Of a stretch of DNA of 64,000 nucleotides, positions 32,880 through 41,400 are shown piece by piece. The DNA is from Opitutia bacterium Tous-C1TDCM. Its GTDB lineage: Bacteria > Verrucomicrobiota > Verrucomicrobiia > Opitutales > Opitutaceae. Positions within the stretch are counted from its first letter, which is position 1, and each line of letters begins with the position of its first letter. Location of the stretch: NCBI GenBank assembly GCA_002288455.1, contig NEUS01000001.1, positions 47,996 to 111,995 on the forward strand. Reading direction: 5' to 3'. The position numbers were made by a program, and so were the translations under genes. The notes below the pieces were generated by a model. That model did no database searches, was not told the DNA's origin, and saw only the letters and a program-made list of their open reading frames with translations.

Positions 32880-34135
32880 TGCGCAGTGAGCGCGCCGTTT
32901 GGCCGCGTCCAGCGGATGCGCGCGAGCAGCAGGTCGCCGCTGATGCCGTTCTTCGGCTGCCACTCGCCGACCGTGACCCAGGATTCGTCCGCGGAGACGT
33001 TGAGCGGATGGAAATTGCCCATGAGCGCGACGCGGTTCGGGTCCTTCACGCCGTCGCCGACGAGCGGCAGCACGACGCGCTCGGTGGCGCGGCGCAGGCG
33101 CAAGGTCGCGGGATCGACCTGCGCTATCCAGAGCGGCGCGCGCCAGCGGGTGACGTTGAGGTTGCCCGGATCTTTGCGCGTGTACACGAGCCAGAGTGCG
33201 TCCGAATGCGGCAACCAATGCTGCTGCGTCGTGGACATCGCGAGCGGTTCGCCGTCGTCCCAGGCCCAGGCCTGTTTCGGCGTCCAGTTCAGGCCGTCGT
33301 CGCTGGCGCAGACGTAACCGCGTTCGTCCTCGGCGCGCAGCGTGAGGCAATGCCGGTTTTTGAAGAAGGTGAGCGACGGCTCCAGCAGGCCGCGGCCTTT
33401 GTCGTGCGGGATCGCCGGCCCCGTCTGTTTCACGGCGAGGGTTTCGCCGTCAAAGCTGCACACGACACTGCAGACGGAACGGGGCTGCGCCTTGGTCGCG
33501 CCGAAGGTGAACGCGAGCAGCACGTCGCCGTTGGGCAGCACGGTACGTTGGCCGCAGTTGTTGGTGTAGATGTAGGCGCCGCGCGGATCCTTCCACTCGA
33601 GCTTGCGGCGCGGACCCCAGCGGCCGTCACGCCAAACCGAATACACGGGCCACCGCGGCGGCTGGTCGGCGGAGAACTTGGGCCCGCGGTAGAACACGTT
33701 GTGGCCGAGGGCGAGGACGGTGCCGGACGGCGCGTGCCACTCGGGCACGACGTCGCAGACGCCCTCCTCGGCGCCGTCCGCGACGGGCACGCGGCCGAGC
33801 GAAGGCACGGGCACGGGCTCGGTCCAGGTGCGGCCGAGGTCGGGCGAGGTCATCGCGTGCAGCGGCCCGAAGTAGTCGGAGCCGCCGATCGTCTGCAGCG
33901 TCATGAAGACCGTGGGCCCGGACTTCCCCGGCACGACGCAGGCGCGCGGGTGGAACCACGTGGGGCCGGAGCCGCCGCGGCCGCGGCGCAGCGTGATTTT
34001 CTCGATGCCGGCGATGAGTTCGGGGCCGTGGGCCGAGGCGGCCGGCGCGGCGCGGCCGCGCAGGGCGAGGGCGGCGAGACCGCCGGCGAGCGTGGCGTTG
34101 AAACGGCGGCGGGACAGCGGCGAGGTCGGAGTCAT
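32870..34135 (-). CDS. exported BNR/sialidase-family protein
   Basis: A 421-residue Tat-exported propeller: SRRRFNATLAGGLAALAL is a twin-arginine signal. Asp-boxes SPDLGRTW and SDDGLNW and the conserved WFHPRAC, EPSLTFF and GYVCASDDG strands place it in the exo-sialidase superfamily. Whether it removes sialic acid or another sugar cannot be judged. It faces away from the main operon and is divergent from the SDR gene. The stop codon comes from the palindromic repeat downstream. No TGGTATACCA site was seen in its 108-base upstream region. Confidence 0.82.
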   Translation of the reverse strand: MTPTSPLSRRRFNATLAGGLAALALRGRAAPAASAHGPELIAGIEKITLRRGRGGSGPTWFHPRACVVPGKSGPTVFMTLQTIGGSDYFGPLHAMTSPDLGRTWTEPVPVPSLGRVPVADGAEEGVCDVVPEWHAPSGTVLALGHNVFYRGPKFSADQPPRWPVYSVWRDGRWGPRRKLEWKDPRGAYIYTNNCGQRTVLPNGDVLLAFTFGATKAQPRSVCSVVCSFDGETLAVKQTGPAIPHDKGRGLLEPSLTFFKNRHCLTLRAEDERGYVCASDDGLNWTPKQAWAWDDGEPLAMSTTQQHWLPHSDALWLVYTRKDPGNLNVTRWRAPLWIAQVDPATLRLRRATERVVLPLVGDGVKDPNRVALMGNFHPLNVSADESWVTVGEWQPKNGISGDLLLARIRWTRPNGALTAHRS

Positions 34136-34243
34136 GGGGCAGGGGAGCGGGGCCCGGACGAGAACGGTTTCGCGGTCGCGTTGCAGCAGGAAAGCGCGGG
34201 GCGCGGGAGTTGACGGAGCCGCGGCGGCGGCGGAGCGTGCGGC

Positions 34244-35017
34244 ATGCCCACGTCGTCCCCGCTGTTCGATCTCACCGGGCGCACCGCGCTCATCACCGGC
34301 TCGAGCCAAGGCCTGGGCCTCGCGTTTGCGCGCGGGCTCGCCACCGCCGGTGCGGCCGTTGTGCTCAACGGCCGCGACGAAGCGAAACTGGCCGCGGCCG
34401 CCGCGGCGTTGCGTGCCGAAGGTTTCCTGGCGGGGACGGCGGCCTTCGACGTGACGGACGGGGCGGCGGTCGCGGCGGCGGTGGCGCGGATCGAGGACGA
34501 ATTCGCGACCATCGACATTCTGATGAACAACGCCGGCATCCATCGGCGCGCCCCGCTGGCGGAAATGACGGAGGCGCAGTGGCGCGAGGTGATCGACACG
34601 AATCTGACGAGCGCGTTTCTCGTGGCGCGGGCGGTGGCGCCGCGGATGATCGCGCGGGGCCGCGGCAAAATCATCAACACCTGTTCCGTGATGAGCGAGG
34701 TGTCGCGGCCGACCACGGGCAACTACGCGGCGGCGAAGGGCGGCCTGAAAATGCTGACGCGCGCCATGGCCGTGGAGTGGGCGAAGCACGGCGTGCAGGC
34801 CAACGGCATCGCGCCCGGCTATTTCGAAACCGAGCTCACCGCGCCGCTCGTGGCGGACCCGCAGTTCAACGCGTGGATCTGCGGCCGCACACCGGCGGGC
34901 CGCTGGGGACAGCCGGACGAACTCGCGGGCACGGCGGTGTTTCTCGCCTCGGCGGCGAGCGACTTCGTGAACGGCCAGATCATCACGGTCGACGGCGGTT
35001 TGCTGGCCGGATTGTGA
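34244..35017 (+). CDS. SDR-family oxidoreductase (gluconate 5-dehydrogenase-like)
   Basis: A 257-residue NAD(P)-dependent dehydrogenase. TGSSQGLG at 18-25 is the cofactor loop, NNAGIHRR and YAAAKGGLKML contain the catalytic Tyr-x-x-x-Lys, and the C-terminus FVNGQIITVDGGLLAGL is classical. Sequence style is that of IdnO/KduD enzymes acting on sugar acids. It lies beyond the end of the main sugar operon and may work on its products. Confidence 0.87.
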   Translation: MPTSSPLFDLTGRTALITGSSQGLGLAFARGLATAGAAVVLNGRDEAKLAAAAAALRAEGFLAGTAAFDVTDGAAVAAAVARIEDEFATIDILMNNAGIHRRAPLAEMTEAQWREVIDTNLTSAFLVARAVAPRMIARGRGKIINTCSVMSEVSRPTTGNYAAAKGGLKMLTRAMAVEWAKHGVQANGIAPGYFETELTAPLVADPQFNAWICGRTPAGRWGQPDELAGTAVFLASAASDFVNGQIITVDGGLLAGL

Positions 35018-35091
35018 CGCGCGGGGCCGGCGAAAAACTTGTCGGCAGATCGTCTTTGCGTTTCGATATCCGACCGCCGACCGTCCGTCGC

Positions 35092-35304
35092 ATGGCGGAC
35101 CCATGCAAGATGCCTTCACCGGACAACCCACCGTCATCCAAGGGCGCCGCCTCCCCGGGCCGGAAGCACGCGCCTGTCTTCAAGACGATCACGAGCGACG
35201 ACTGGAAGCGCTCGCTCGCCTCGGCGCGGCAGCAGAAAAATGCGATCTCCGAGCGCATTCGGACCCGGACCGGGACCTCGTCCTCCTCGCCGAAGACGAA
35301 GTAG
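35092..35304 (+). CDS. small basic protein, unknown (overlaps the next frame)
   Basis: A 70-residue frame beginning MADPCKMPSPDNPP, with KTITSDDWKRSLASARQQKN and a basic Ser/Thr/Lys-rich end. Third codon positions are about 85% G/C here, like the genome, while the competing frame starting at 35103 is much less biased over the same stretch. That suggests this is the frame under selection for 35092-35304 and that the larger gene begins later. No family recognised. Confidence 0.45.
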   Translation: MADPCKMPSPDNPPSSKGAASPGRKHAPVFKTITSDDWKRSLASARQQKNAISERIRTRTGTSSSSPKTK

Positions 35305-36041
35305 CGCTGCTGGAACATTCGGGTCCGGAATGGGCGGAACTCGGGGCGGCGATCCGCGATTTCCGGGTGAGGCTGCCGCTGCACCGGCTGGAAGATTTCG
35401 GCTTCCACGCCGATGTGGAGCACCCGCTCGAGGAGCCGAACGCGCGGCTGAACTACCTACATAGCGGCGTCGAGGCCTCGGCCTTCATGGCGGTGGCGGA
35501 CAGCTCGGTGTACAAATTTTTTCTGCCCCGCGACGGCCACTTCATCGGCAGCGAATTCGGTTTCCGGAAAGGCGAGGAAACGGTGCTCTACGCCGAGGCC
35601 GTGCTCGGCGGCTACCGCGCGCTTTTCGAGAAACTGCTCCTCGTGCAGGCGCTCGGCGGCATGGCGACCGAGGTCGTCGCGGTGACGCCGGAAGGCATCG
35701 TCGTCGCGAAACAAACCCTGGGTGAACCGCTGCCGCAGGGCGCGGATACGTCGGAGTTTCTCCCCGCCGGGCTGATCGAGATCCCCTCGCGTTTCCTCCG
35801 CGCCAACCGCGACCACCCGCGGCTGTTTTTCATCGGGGAGCGCGCGTGGCTCGTGGCCGACCTGCACGCGCGCAACCTCGTGCGCGCCGCCGACGGGCAG
35901 CTGCACGTGATCGATCTGGTGGCGGCGCCGTGGCCGGCCGACTTGGCCGCGAAGGATTCGTCGATGGCGGCGTGGCTCGAACGCGTGCGGCACGATCCCG
36001 AGGCGAGCGCCCTGCCCGGGGCGCACGACGACGACCTGTGA
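35103..36041 (+). CDS. hypothetical protein with kinase-like C-terminal motif; start uncertain
   Basis: Up to 312 residues. The region from about residue 85 onward is protein-like: LNYLHSGVEASAFMAVADSS, GSEFGFRKGEETVLYAEAVL, and WLVADLHARNLVRAADG followed by LHVIDLVAAP. The last piece resembles the HxDLHxxN...IDL catalytic loop of kinase-fold proteins such as the HipA or aminoglycoside phosphotransferase group. The first 67 residues overlap the small protein at 35092 and have atypical codons; an in-frame GTG at 35367 would be an alternative start. Transcription ends at the hairpin at 36065. Function unknown. Confidence 0.6.
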   Translation: MQDAFTGQPTVIQGRRLPGPEARACLQDDHERRLEALARLGAAAEKCDLRAHSDPDRDLVLLAEDEVALLEHSGPEWAELGAAIRDFRVRLPLHRLEDFGFHADVEHPLEEPNARLNYLHSGVEASAFMAVADSSVYKFFLPRDGHFIGSEFGFRKGEETVLYAEAVLGGYRALFEKLLLVQALGGMATEVVAVTPEGIVVAKQTLGEPLPQGADTSEFLPAGLIEIPSRFLRANRDHPRLFFIGERAWLVADLHARNLVRAADGQLHVIDLVAAPWPADLAAKDSSMAAWLERVRHDPEASALPGAHDDDL

Positions 36042-36064
36042 GGCCTCGCCCGGCCGGGGCATGA

Positions 36065-36093
36065 AAAAGGCGGGTCGAACTGACCCGCCTTTT
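36065..36093. terminator. bidirectional intrinsic terminator
   Basis: AAAAGGCGGGTC and GACCCGCCTTTT form a perfect 12-base stem around GAACT, with A-runs and T-runs on both sides. It serves the converging genes ending at 36041 and 36123. Confidence 0.9.
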
Positions 36094-36122
36094 GGAAACT
36101 GCGGCGTCTGCCGCCGGTGCGC

Positions 36123-36638
36123 TCAGCTCTTCTTGCTGCCAAGGAAAGCGAGGACCATCTCGGCCTGCTTGTCGGTCTGGCCCTTGTCGTAATAGACGAC
36201 CTTGCCGGTGCGATCGATGAGGTAGGCTTCGCGGCTGGCGAAGAGCGTGGCGCTCTGGCCGAAGGCCTTCACGACTTTCTTTTCGGTGTCGGCGAGCAGC
36301 GGGAAGGGGAAGTTGTTCTTGTCCTTGAATTCCTTCTGCTTCTCGACCGTGTCCGTGCTCACGCCGACGACGGCGACGCCGTGTTTCTTCAGGTCCGCGG
36401 CGGCATCGCGCAGCGAGCAGCCCTGCTTGGTGCAGCCGCCGGTCAGCGCCTTCGGGTAGAACCAGACGAGCGTGTAATTGTTGTTCTTGTACGTCTCGCC
36501 GAGGTCGAGATTCGTGCCGGCGTCGGTGACGGCGGCGAGGACGGGGGCCTTTGCGCCGACCTTGATGGGCTCCGCCTGGGCGAAGCCGAAGAGGAGGGAG
36601 AACAGGGACATAAGCGCGAGCGTGCGGGGAAGTTTCAT
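36123..36638 (-). CDS. exported peroxiredoxin (Bcp/AhpC-TSA family)
   Basis: A 171-residue thiol peroxidase that reduces hydroperoxides. The signal peptide is about residues 1-22 (LALMSLFSLLFGFAQA). ALTGGCTKQGCSLRD carries the peroxidatic Cys69 and a second Cys74, the CxxxxC arrangement of atypical 2-Cys Bcp proteins. FYPKALTGG and STDTVEKQKEF are other family blocks. Export is unusual for Bcp in model bacteria but common in this phylum. A single-gene unit ended by the hairpin at 36065. Confidence 0.93.
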   Translation of the reverse strand: MKLPRTLALMSLFSLLFGFAQAEPIKVGAKAPVLAAVTDAGTNLDLGETYKNNNYTLVWFYPKALTGGCTKQGCSLRDAAADLKKHGVAVVGVSTDTVEKQKEFKDKNNFPFPLLADTEKKVVKAFGQSATLFASREAYLIDRTGKVVYYDKGQTDKQAEMVLAFLGSKKS

Positions 36639-36813
36639 GGCGCCCGGACGCTACCGGGCGCCGTCGGCGGCGCAAGCTGCGAACCCACTTCGCCGCCGGC
36701 CGGCGGCGCCGTTTGCGGCCGGATCGTCCCCCGGTTTTCCGCCCGTGGATCGAATCGGCCGTTCATCCTGATCCGTCTTGGCGCTCGGATCGGGGCGAGC
36801 CAGAAATCGCGGC

Positions 36814-37044
36814 ATGGAAGATCAACCGCTCCTGCCGGCAGAGGAAAAGGATCCCCGCCGTCGCCGCGACGACGGCTTTTTCGGTTGGTTTATGAGCATT
36901 TTCTCCTCCGATCCTGCGCCGGCCAAGGGTTCCGGCGGCGACGCCGATCCGGCGGCGAACGCCGACAGCGACGGCGGTGCCGATTCCGGTGGCGGCGACA
37001 GTGGCGGCGGCGGGGATGGCGGGGGAGGCGGCGGTGGCGACTGA
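36814..37044 (+). CDS. small Gly/Asp-rich protein coupled to an M50 protease
   Basis: A 76-residue protein: an acidic start (MEDQPLLPAEEKDP), a basic RRRRDD patch, an aromatic amphipathic stretch (GFFGWFMSIF), then about 35 residues of almost only Gly, Asp, Ser and Ala. The stop codon lies 8 bases inside the next gene, whose ribosome-binding site is within the Gly-coding tail. No known family. It could be a membrane-peripheral partner or substrate of the protease; that is inference. Confidence 0.6.
   Translation: MEDQPLLPAEEKDPRRRRDDGFFGWFMSIFSSDPAPAKGSGGDADPAANADSDGGADSGGGDSGGGGDGGGGGGGD
37021..37028 (+). promoter_or_regulatory. strong ribosome-binding site GGGGGAGG
   Basis: Lies five bases before the GTG at 37034 and selects this start for the M50 protease over an ATG at 37016 and a GTG at 36977. 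It is embedded in glycine codons of the upstream gene. Confidence 0.6.
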
Positions 37045-38218
37045 CGCCGTCGAGGCCGCTCCGCCACCGCCGCGGAGCGCGCGGGGGTGGGTGGCGCTGC
37101 TCGGCTTGGCGCTCGTGGGCGCGGTCTTGGGCTTCTATGTCGGGCGCTACGGGGCGATGTTGGCCCGCGGGCAGGATTTGGGGACGGCGGCGAAGGTCGC
37201 GATCGCGGCGTCGTTTCCCTTGGTGTGGTTGTTGGCCGTGGCGTGGCATGAAGTCGGACACTTGGCCGGCGGGTGGGCGGTGGGCGGCCGGTTTTTGCTG
37301 TTGGTGGTCGGTCCCTTCCGCTGGCAGCGGACGCCCCAAGGGGTGCGGTTCAGCTGGAACCGCCGGCTGAATCTCGCCGGTGGTCTGGCGGCGTGCCTGC
37401 CTTCGGACGACCGTGACTTGCGGCGGCGGATGGCGGCAATGATTGCCGGCGGCCCGCTCGCGAGCCTGCTGCTGGCGGGTTTGGCCTGCGGGGCGGCGCA
37501 GCTGTTGCCGACTTTGGGTTGGCCGGCGGGATCGTCCATCGCCTGGCTCGTGGCCGGGATGTCGGCGCTGATTTTTGCGGTGAGGGCGATGCCCGGGGAA
37601 GCCGGCGGATTCAAGACCGACGGCAAACGCTTCCTCGCCCTCCGGCGGCGCGATGCGGCGGCGGAACAGGAGGCCGCGTTGCTCTCCCTCACCGTGCTGG
37701 CCTTGGGCGGTCGGCGGCCTGCGGATTTCGCTCCGGCCACCGTGGCCGCGGCGACCGCCTTGGACGACGGCTCGCTCAATGCCGTATACGGCCAGTTCAA
37801 CGCGTTCCACCACGCGGCGGATCGGCACGACCTGCCGACCGCCCAACGTTACCTCGACCGCGTGATCGCGGGCGAGCGCGTGCTCCCGCGCTTCATGCAA
37901 GATTTGGCCCGCGCGGAATATGCCTGGTTGTTGGCGGAGGCCGCTTTTGCCGCCGGGAAAACCGCCGCCGGGACCGGTCTCGCGCGGGCTGCGCGCAGTT
38001 GGCTCGACGGCGTCGGCCCGGTGGAACTCGACCCGGCCACGAAGTTGCGGGCCGAGGCGTCGGTCCTGCTGGCCGAGGGTCGCGCGGCGGAAGCGGCCGT
38101 CGTCGCCCGCGCCGGTTTGGCGGCGCTCGAAACGAATTCGCTGGCCCCGGTGCGCAGCCGGTTTGCCGCCGATGCGCTCGAAGCCACGCTGCGTTGCGCC
38201 GGCGCGGGTGCGGCCTGA
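37034..38218 (+). CDS. membrane metalloprotease-like protein, M50 (site-2 protease) family
   Basis: A 394-residue integral membrane protein. Spans occur at about 19-36, 56-72 and in the 120-190 region. WHEVGHLAGG gives the zinc-binding HExxH (His72, Glu73, His76) at the end of the second span, as in site-2 proteases. LVAGMSALIFAVRAMPG is a possible third-ligand span, although no clear NxxPxxxLDG is visible. The C-terminal 170 residues are soluble and helical, TPR-like (RYLDRVIAGERVLPRFMQDL and two following Ala-rich helices). Substrate unknown. Confidence 0.72.
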   Translation: MATDAVEAAPPPPRSARGWVALLGLALVGAVLGFYVGRYGAMLARGQDLGTAAKVAIAASFPLVWLLAVAWHEVGHLAGGWAVGGRFLLLVVGPFRWQRTPQGVRFSWNRRLNLAGGLAACLPSDDRDLRRRMAAMIAGGPLASLLLAGLACGAAQLLPTLGWPAGSSIAWLVAGMSALIFAVRAMPGEAGGFKTDGKRFLALRRRDAAAEQEAALLSLTVLALGGRRPADFAPATVAAATALDDGSLNAVYGQFNAFHHAADRHDLPTAQRYLDRVIAGERVLPRFMQDLARAEYAWLLAEAAFAAGKTAAGTGLARAARSWLDGVGPVELDPATKLRAEASVLLAEGRAAEAAVVARAGLAALETNSLAPVRSRFAADALEATLRCAGAGAA

Positions 38219-38466
38219 TCCGGATCTGCGGTCGCCGGCAGTTTTTCGGAACCGGCCTCGCCGGCGCGGCTCCCACCGTTGCCCATGTGTTGCCGCCTGA
38301 CCCTGGAATTGCCCCGGTTTCGCCGTTATTCCGCCCAACTTCACCTTCGCGCTGCCGTCCTGCGCCCGGTGCGAGGCCCCGCTTGCCTTGCGCCCGGCCG
38401 GTGCCCAACCTCGCCGACCCTGATGTCCGTTTCCGCCACCCATTCCGTCTGACGGTTCTCTTTTCC

Positions 38467-41400
38467 ATGCTCCTCGTTTCGCTTCTTCGGTCCGTTGCGC
38501 GCCTGTTCCACCCCGTCGGCGCCACCGTCCTCGCCTCGTTGCTCCTGCTCACCTCCGCCCGGGCCCAGTCGGCCGCGGCGGACGGTTTCAATCCCGACGT
38601 CGATGGCAACGTGTACGCCGTCGTCGTCCAGGGTGACGGCCGGATCGTCATCGGCGGCCAATTCGCCACCGTCCGCGGTTTCCCCCGCGCCAATCTCGCC
38701 CGCCTCAACGCCGACGGCTCCCTCGACGAGTCCTTCGATCCCTCGCCCAACGCCCCGGTCCGCGCCCTCGTCCTCGAGCCCGACGGCCGCCTGCTCGTCG
38801 GCGGCGATTTCACCTCCCTGCGCCCCGGCGCCGCCGGCGCCACGATCGCCCGCGGCCTGCTCGCGCGGGTGAATGTCGACGGCTCCGTCGACGCCGCCTT
38901 CAACCCGAATCTCGGCGGCACGCTCTTGCCCCAGGTCCATGCTCTCCTCCGCCAGCCCAACGGCCAGATCGTCGCCGGCGGCACCTTCACCACCGCCCAA
39001 CCCAACGGCGCCGCGACCGCGACTCCGCGCAATCACCTCGCCCGTTTCGCCGCCAACGGAGCCTTGGACACCGCCTTCAATCCGAATCCCAACTCCCTCG
39101 TGCTCGCGCTCGCGCCGCACCTCGACGGCAAGCTCCTCGTCGGCGGCGGTTTCACCTCGTTCCAACCCGCCGGCGATGCCTCCGCGACCACCCGCAACCG
39201 CATCGCCCGCCTCAATGCCAACGGCTCGCTCGACACCGAGTTCAACCCCGACGCCAACAACGGCGTCACTTCTCTCGCCGTCCAGCGCGACGGCAAGATC
39301 GTCCTCGGCGGTTTCTTCACCACCTTGCAGCCGATCGGCGACGCCGCCCCCGCCGGCCGCCAGCGCCTCGCCCGCCTGAACGTCGACGGCACCCTCGATT
39401 CCGAGTTCAACCCGCGCGCCGACGCCGCCGTCGCCGCCCTCGCGGTGGCCCCCGACGGCAGCCTCCTCGTCGGCGGCGCCTTCACCAATGTCTGGGGCCG
39501 CGGCAGCGCGACCCTGAGCCGCAGCTACGTCGCCCGTTTCGGTCCCGACGGCTCCCTCGACACGGACTTCGCTCCCTCCGTCAACGGCCAGGTCGCCGCC
39601 TTCGGCTTCCAGGCCGACGGCCGCATCGTCATCGGCGGTTACTTCACCCGCGCCTTTCCGGCGGGCCGCACCGGCGACCTCGTCCGCAACCGCCTTGCGC
39701 GCATCAACGCCGACGGTTCCCTCGACGCCGACTTCGAACTCGATGCCGGCGGCCGTATCCTGAATTCGGTGACGCAGGCCGACGGCCGGGTCGTCGTCGG
39801 CGGCACCTTCACGAGCGTCGGCGGCACCACCCACAACTACCTCGCCCGCCTCAATGCCGACGGCACCGTCGACGAAACCTATCGCCCCGTCTTCAACGGC
39901 CGTGTGCTCGCGCTGGCGATCCAGACCGACGGCAAGGTCGTCGCGGCCGGCACGTTCACGACCATCGGCGGTGAACCGCGCAACTACCTCGCCCGCCTCA
40001 ACCCGAACGGCACCATCGATTCCGAATTCAATCCGAGCCTCGACAACCAGGCCGGCGCCCTCGTCATCCAAAGCGACGGCAAGATCCTCGTCGGCGGTTC
40101 GTTTGCCAACGTCACGCCGGCCCGCGCGACCGCCGCGACCGCCCGCGCCAACCTGCTCCGGCTCAATGCCGACGGCACCCTCGACACCGCGTTCGATCCG
40201 TCGCCCAACGCGGCCGTGGCCGCCCTCTTCGTCCAATCCGACGGCAAGATCCTCGTCGGCGGCCAATTCACTATCTTCACCCCCGGCTTTGCCGCCAATA
40301 CCTCGGCGACTTCCGTCAGCCGCAACAATGTCGCCCGGCTCAACGCCGACGGCACCGTCGACAACGCCTTCAATCCCAGCACCGACGCCCGCGTCAGCGC
40401 CGTCGTCGCGCAGAGCGACGGCAAGGTCATCGCCGGCGGCGCCTTCACGGCTGTCTTCGGCACCGACGACATCAACTCCACCGCGCGCAACCGACTCGTG
40501 CGCTTCAACTCCGACGGCAAGGTCGACACGGCCTGGGATCCCAACGCCAACGGCAACGTGCTCACGCTCGCCTTGCAGCCCGACGGCAAACTCCTCGTCG
40601 GCGGTTCCTTCACCACGCTCCAACCCAACGCCGCCGCCACCTTCACGCTGCGGAAATACGCCGCCCGCCTGAACACCGACGGCACCGTCGACCCCGCCTT
40701 CAATCTCGATCTCAGCGAACTCGCCGGCAACCGCGTCGACTCGCTCCGCCTCCAGGCCGACGGCCGCCTCTTTGTCGGCGGTGCCTTCACCTCCCTCCAG
40801 CCGATCGGCGCCCCGGCCCGCGTCGCCCGCCCCGGCTTCGTCCGCCTCACCGCCGCCGGTGCGGTCGATGCCGCTTTCAACGTCGTGGCCGGCGGCGCCA
40901 CCGGCGCCGTGGTCAACGCCCTTGCCGTCCAGGCCGACAACAAAGTCGTCGCCGTCGGCAATTTCTCCGACCTTGGCGGTGCGAAGACCACCAACATCGC
41001 GCGCTTCAATCCCGAAGGCACCGCGGACCCGGCGTTCAGCCCCTCGCTCGCGACCGACGGCCCCGTCAACGCCGTCATCGTCCGCCCCGATGCCGCCGCC
41101 ACGCCCTCGCAACTTGCCGGCTTCGCCTGGCTCAACCGCGACGGCACCCTTCGCGCCGCCTTCGCCGCCGCCGCCACCCGCCTCAGCGGCGAAATCAACG
41201 CCGTCGCCGTGCAGGCCGACGGCGCCCTCATCCTCGGCGGCTCGTTCACCAATCTCTCCAACACCACCGGCGGCAACCTCGTCCGCTTCAGCCCCGCCGG
41301 CGCCCTCGACCTCTTCTTCAATCCGCTGCCCAACGGCGCCGTCACCGCCCTCGCGGTCCAAGCCGACGGCCGCATCTTGGTCGCCGGCAATTTCACGACC

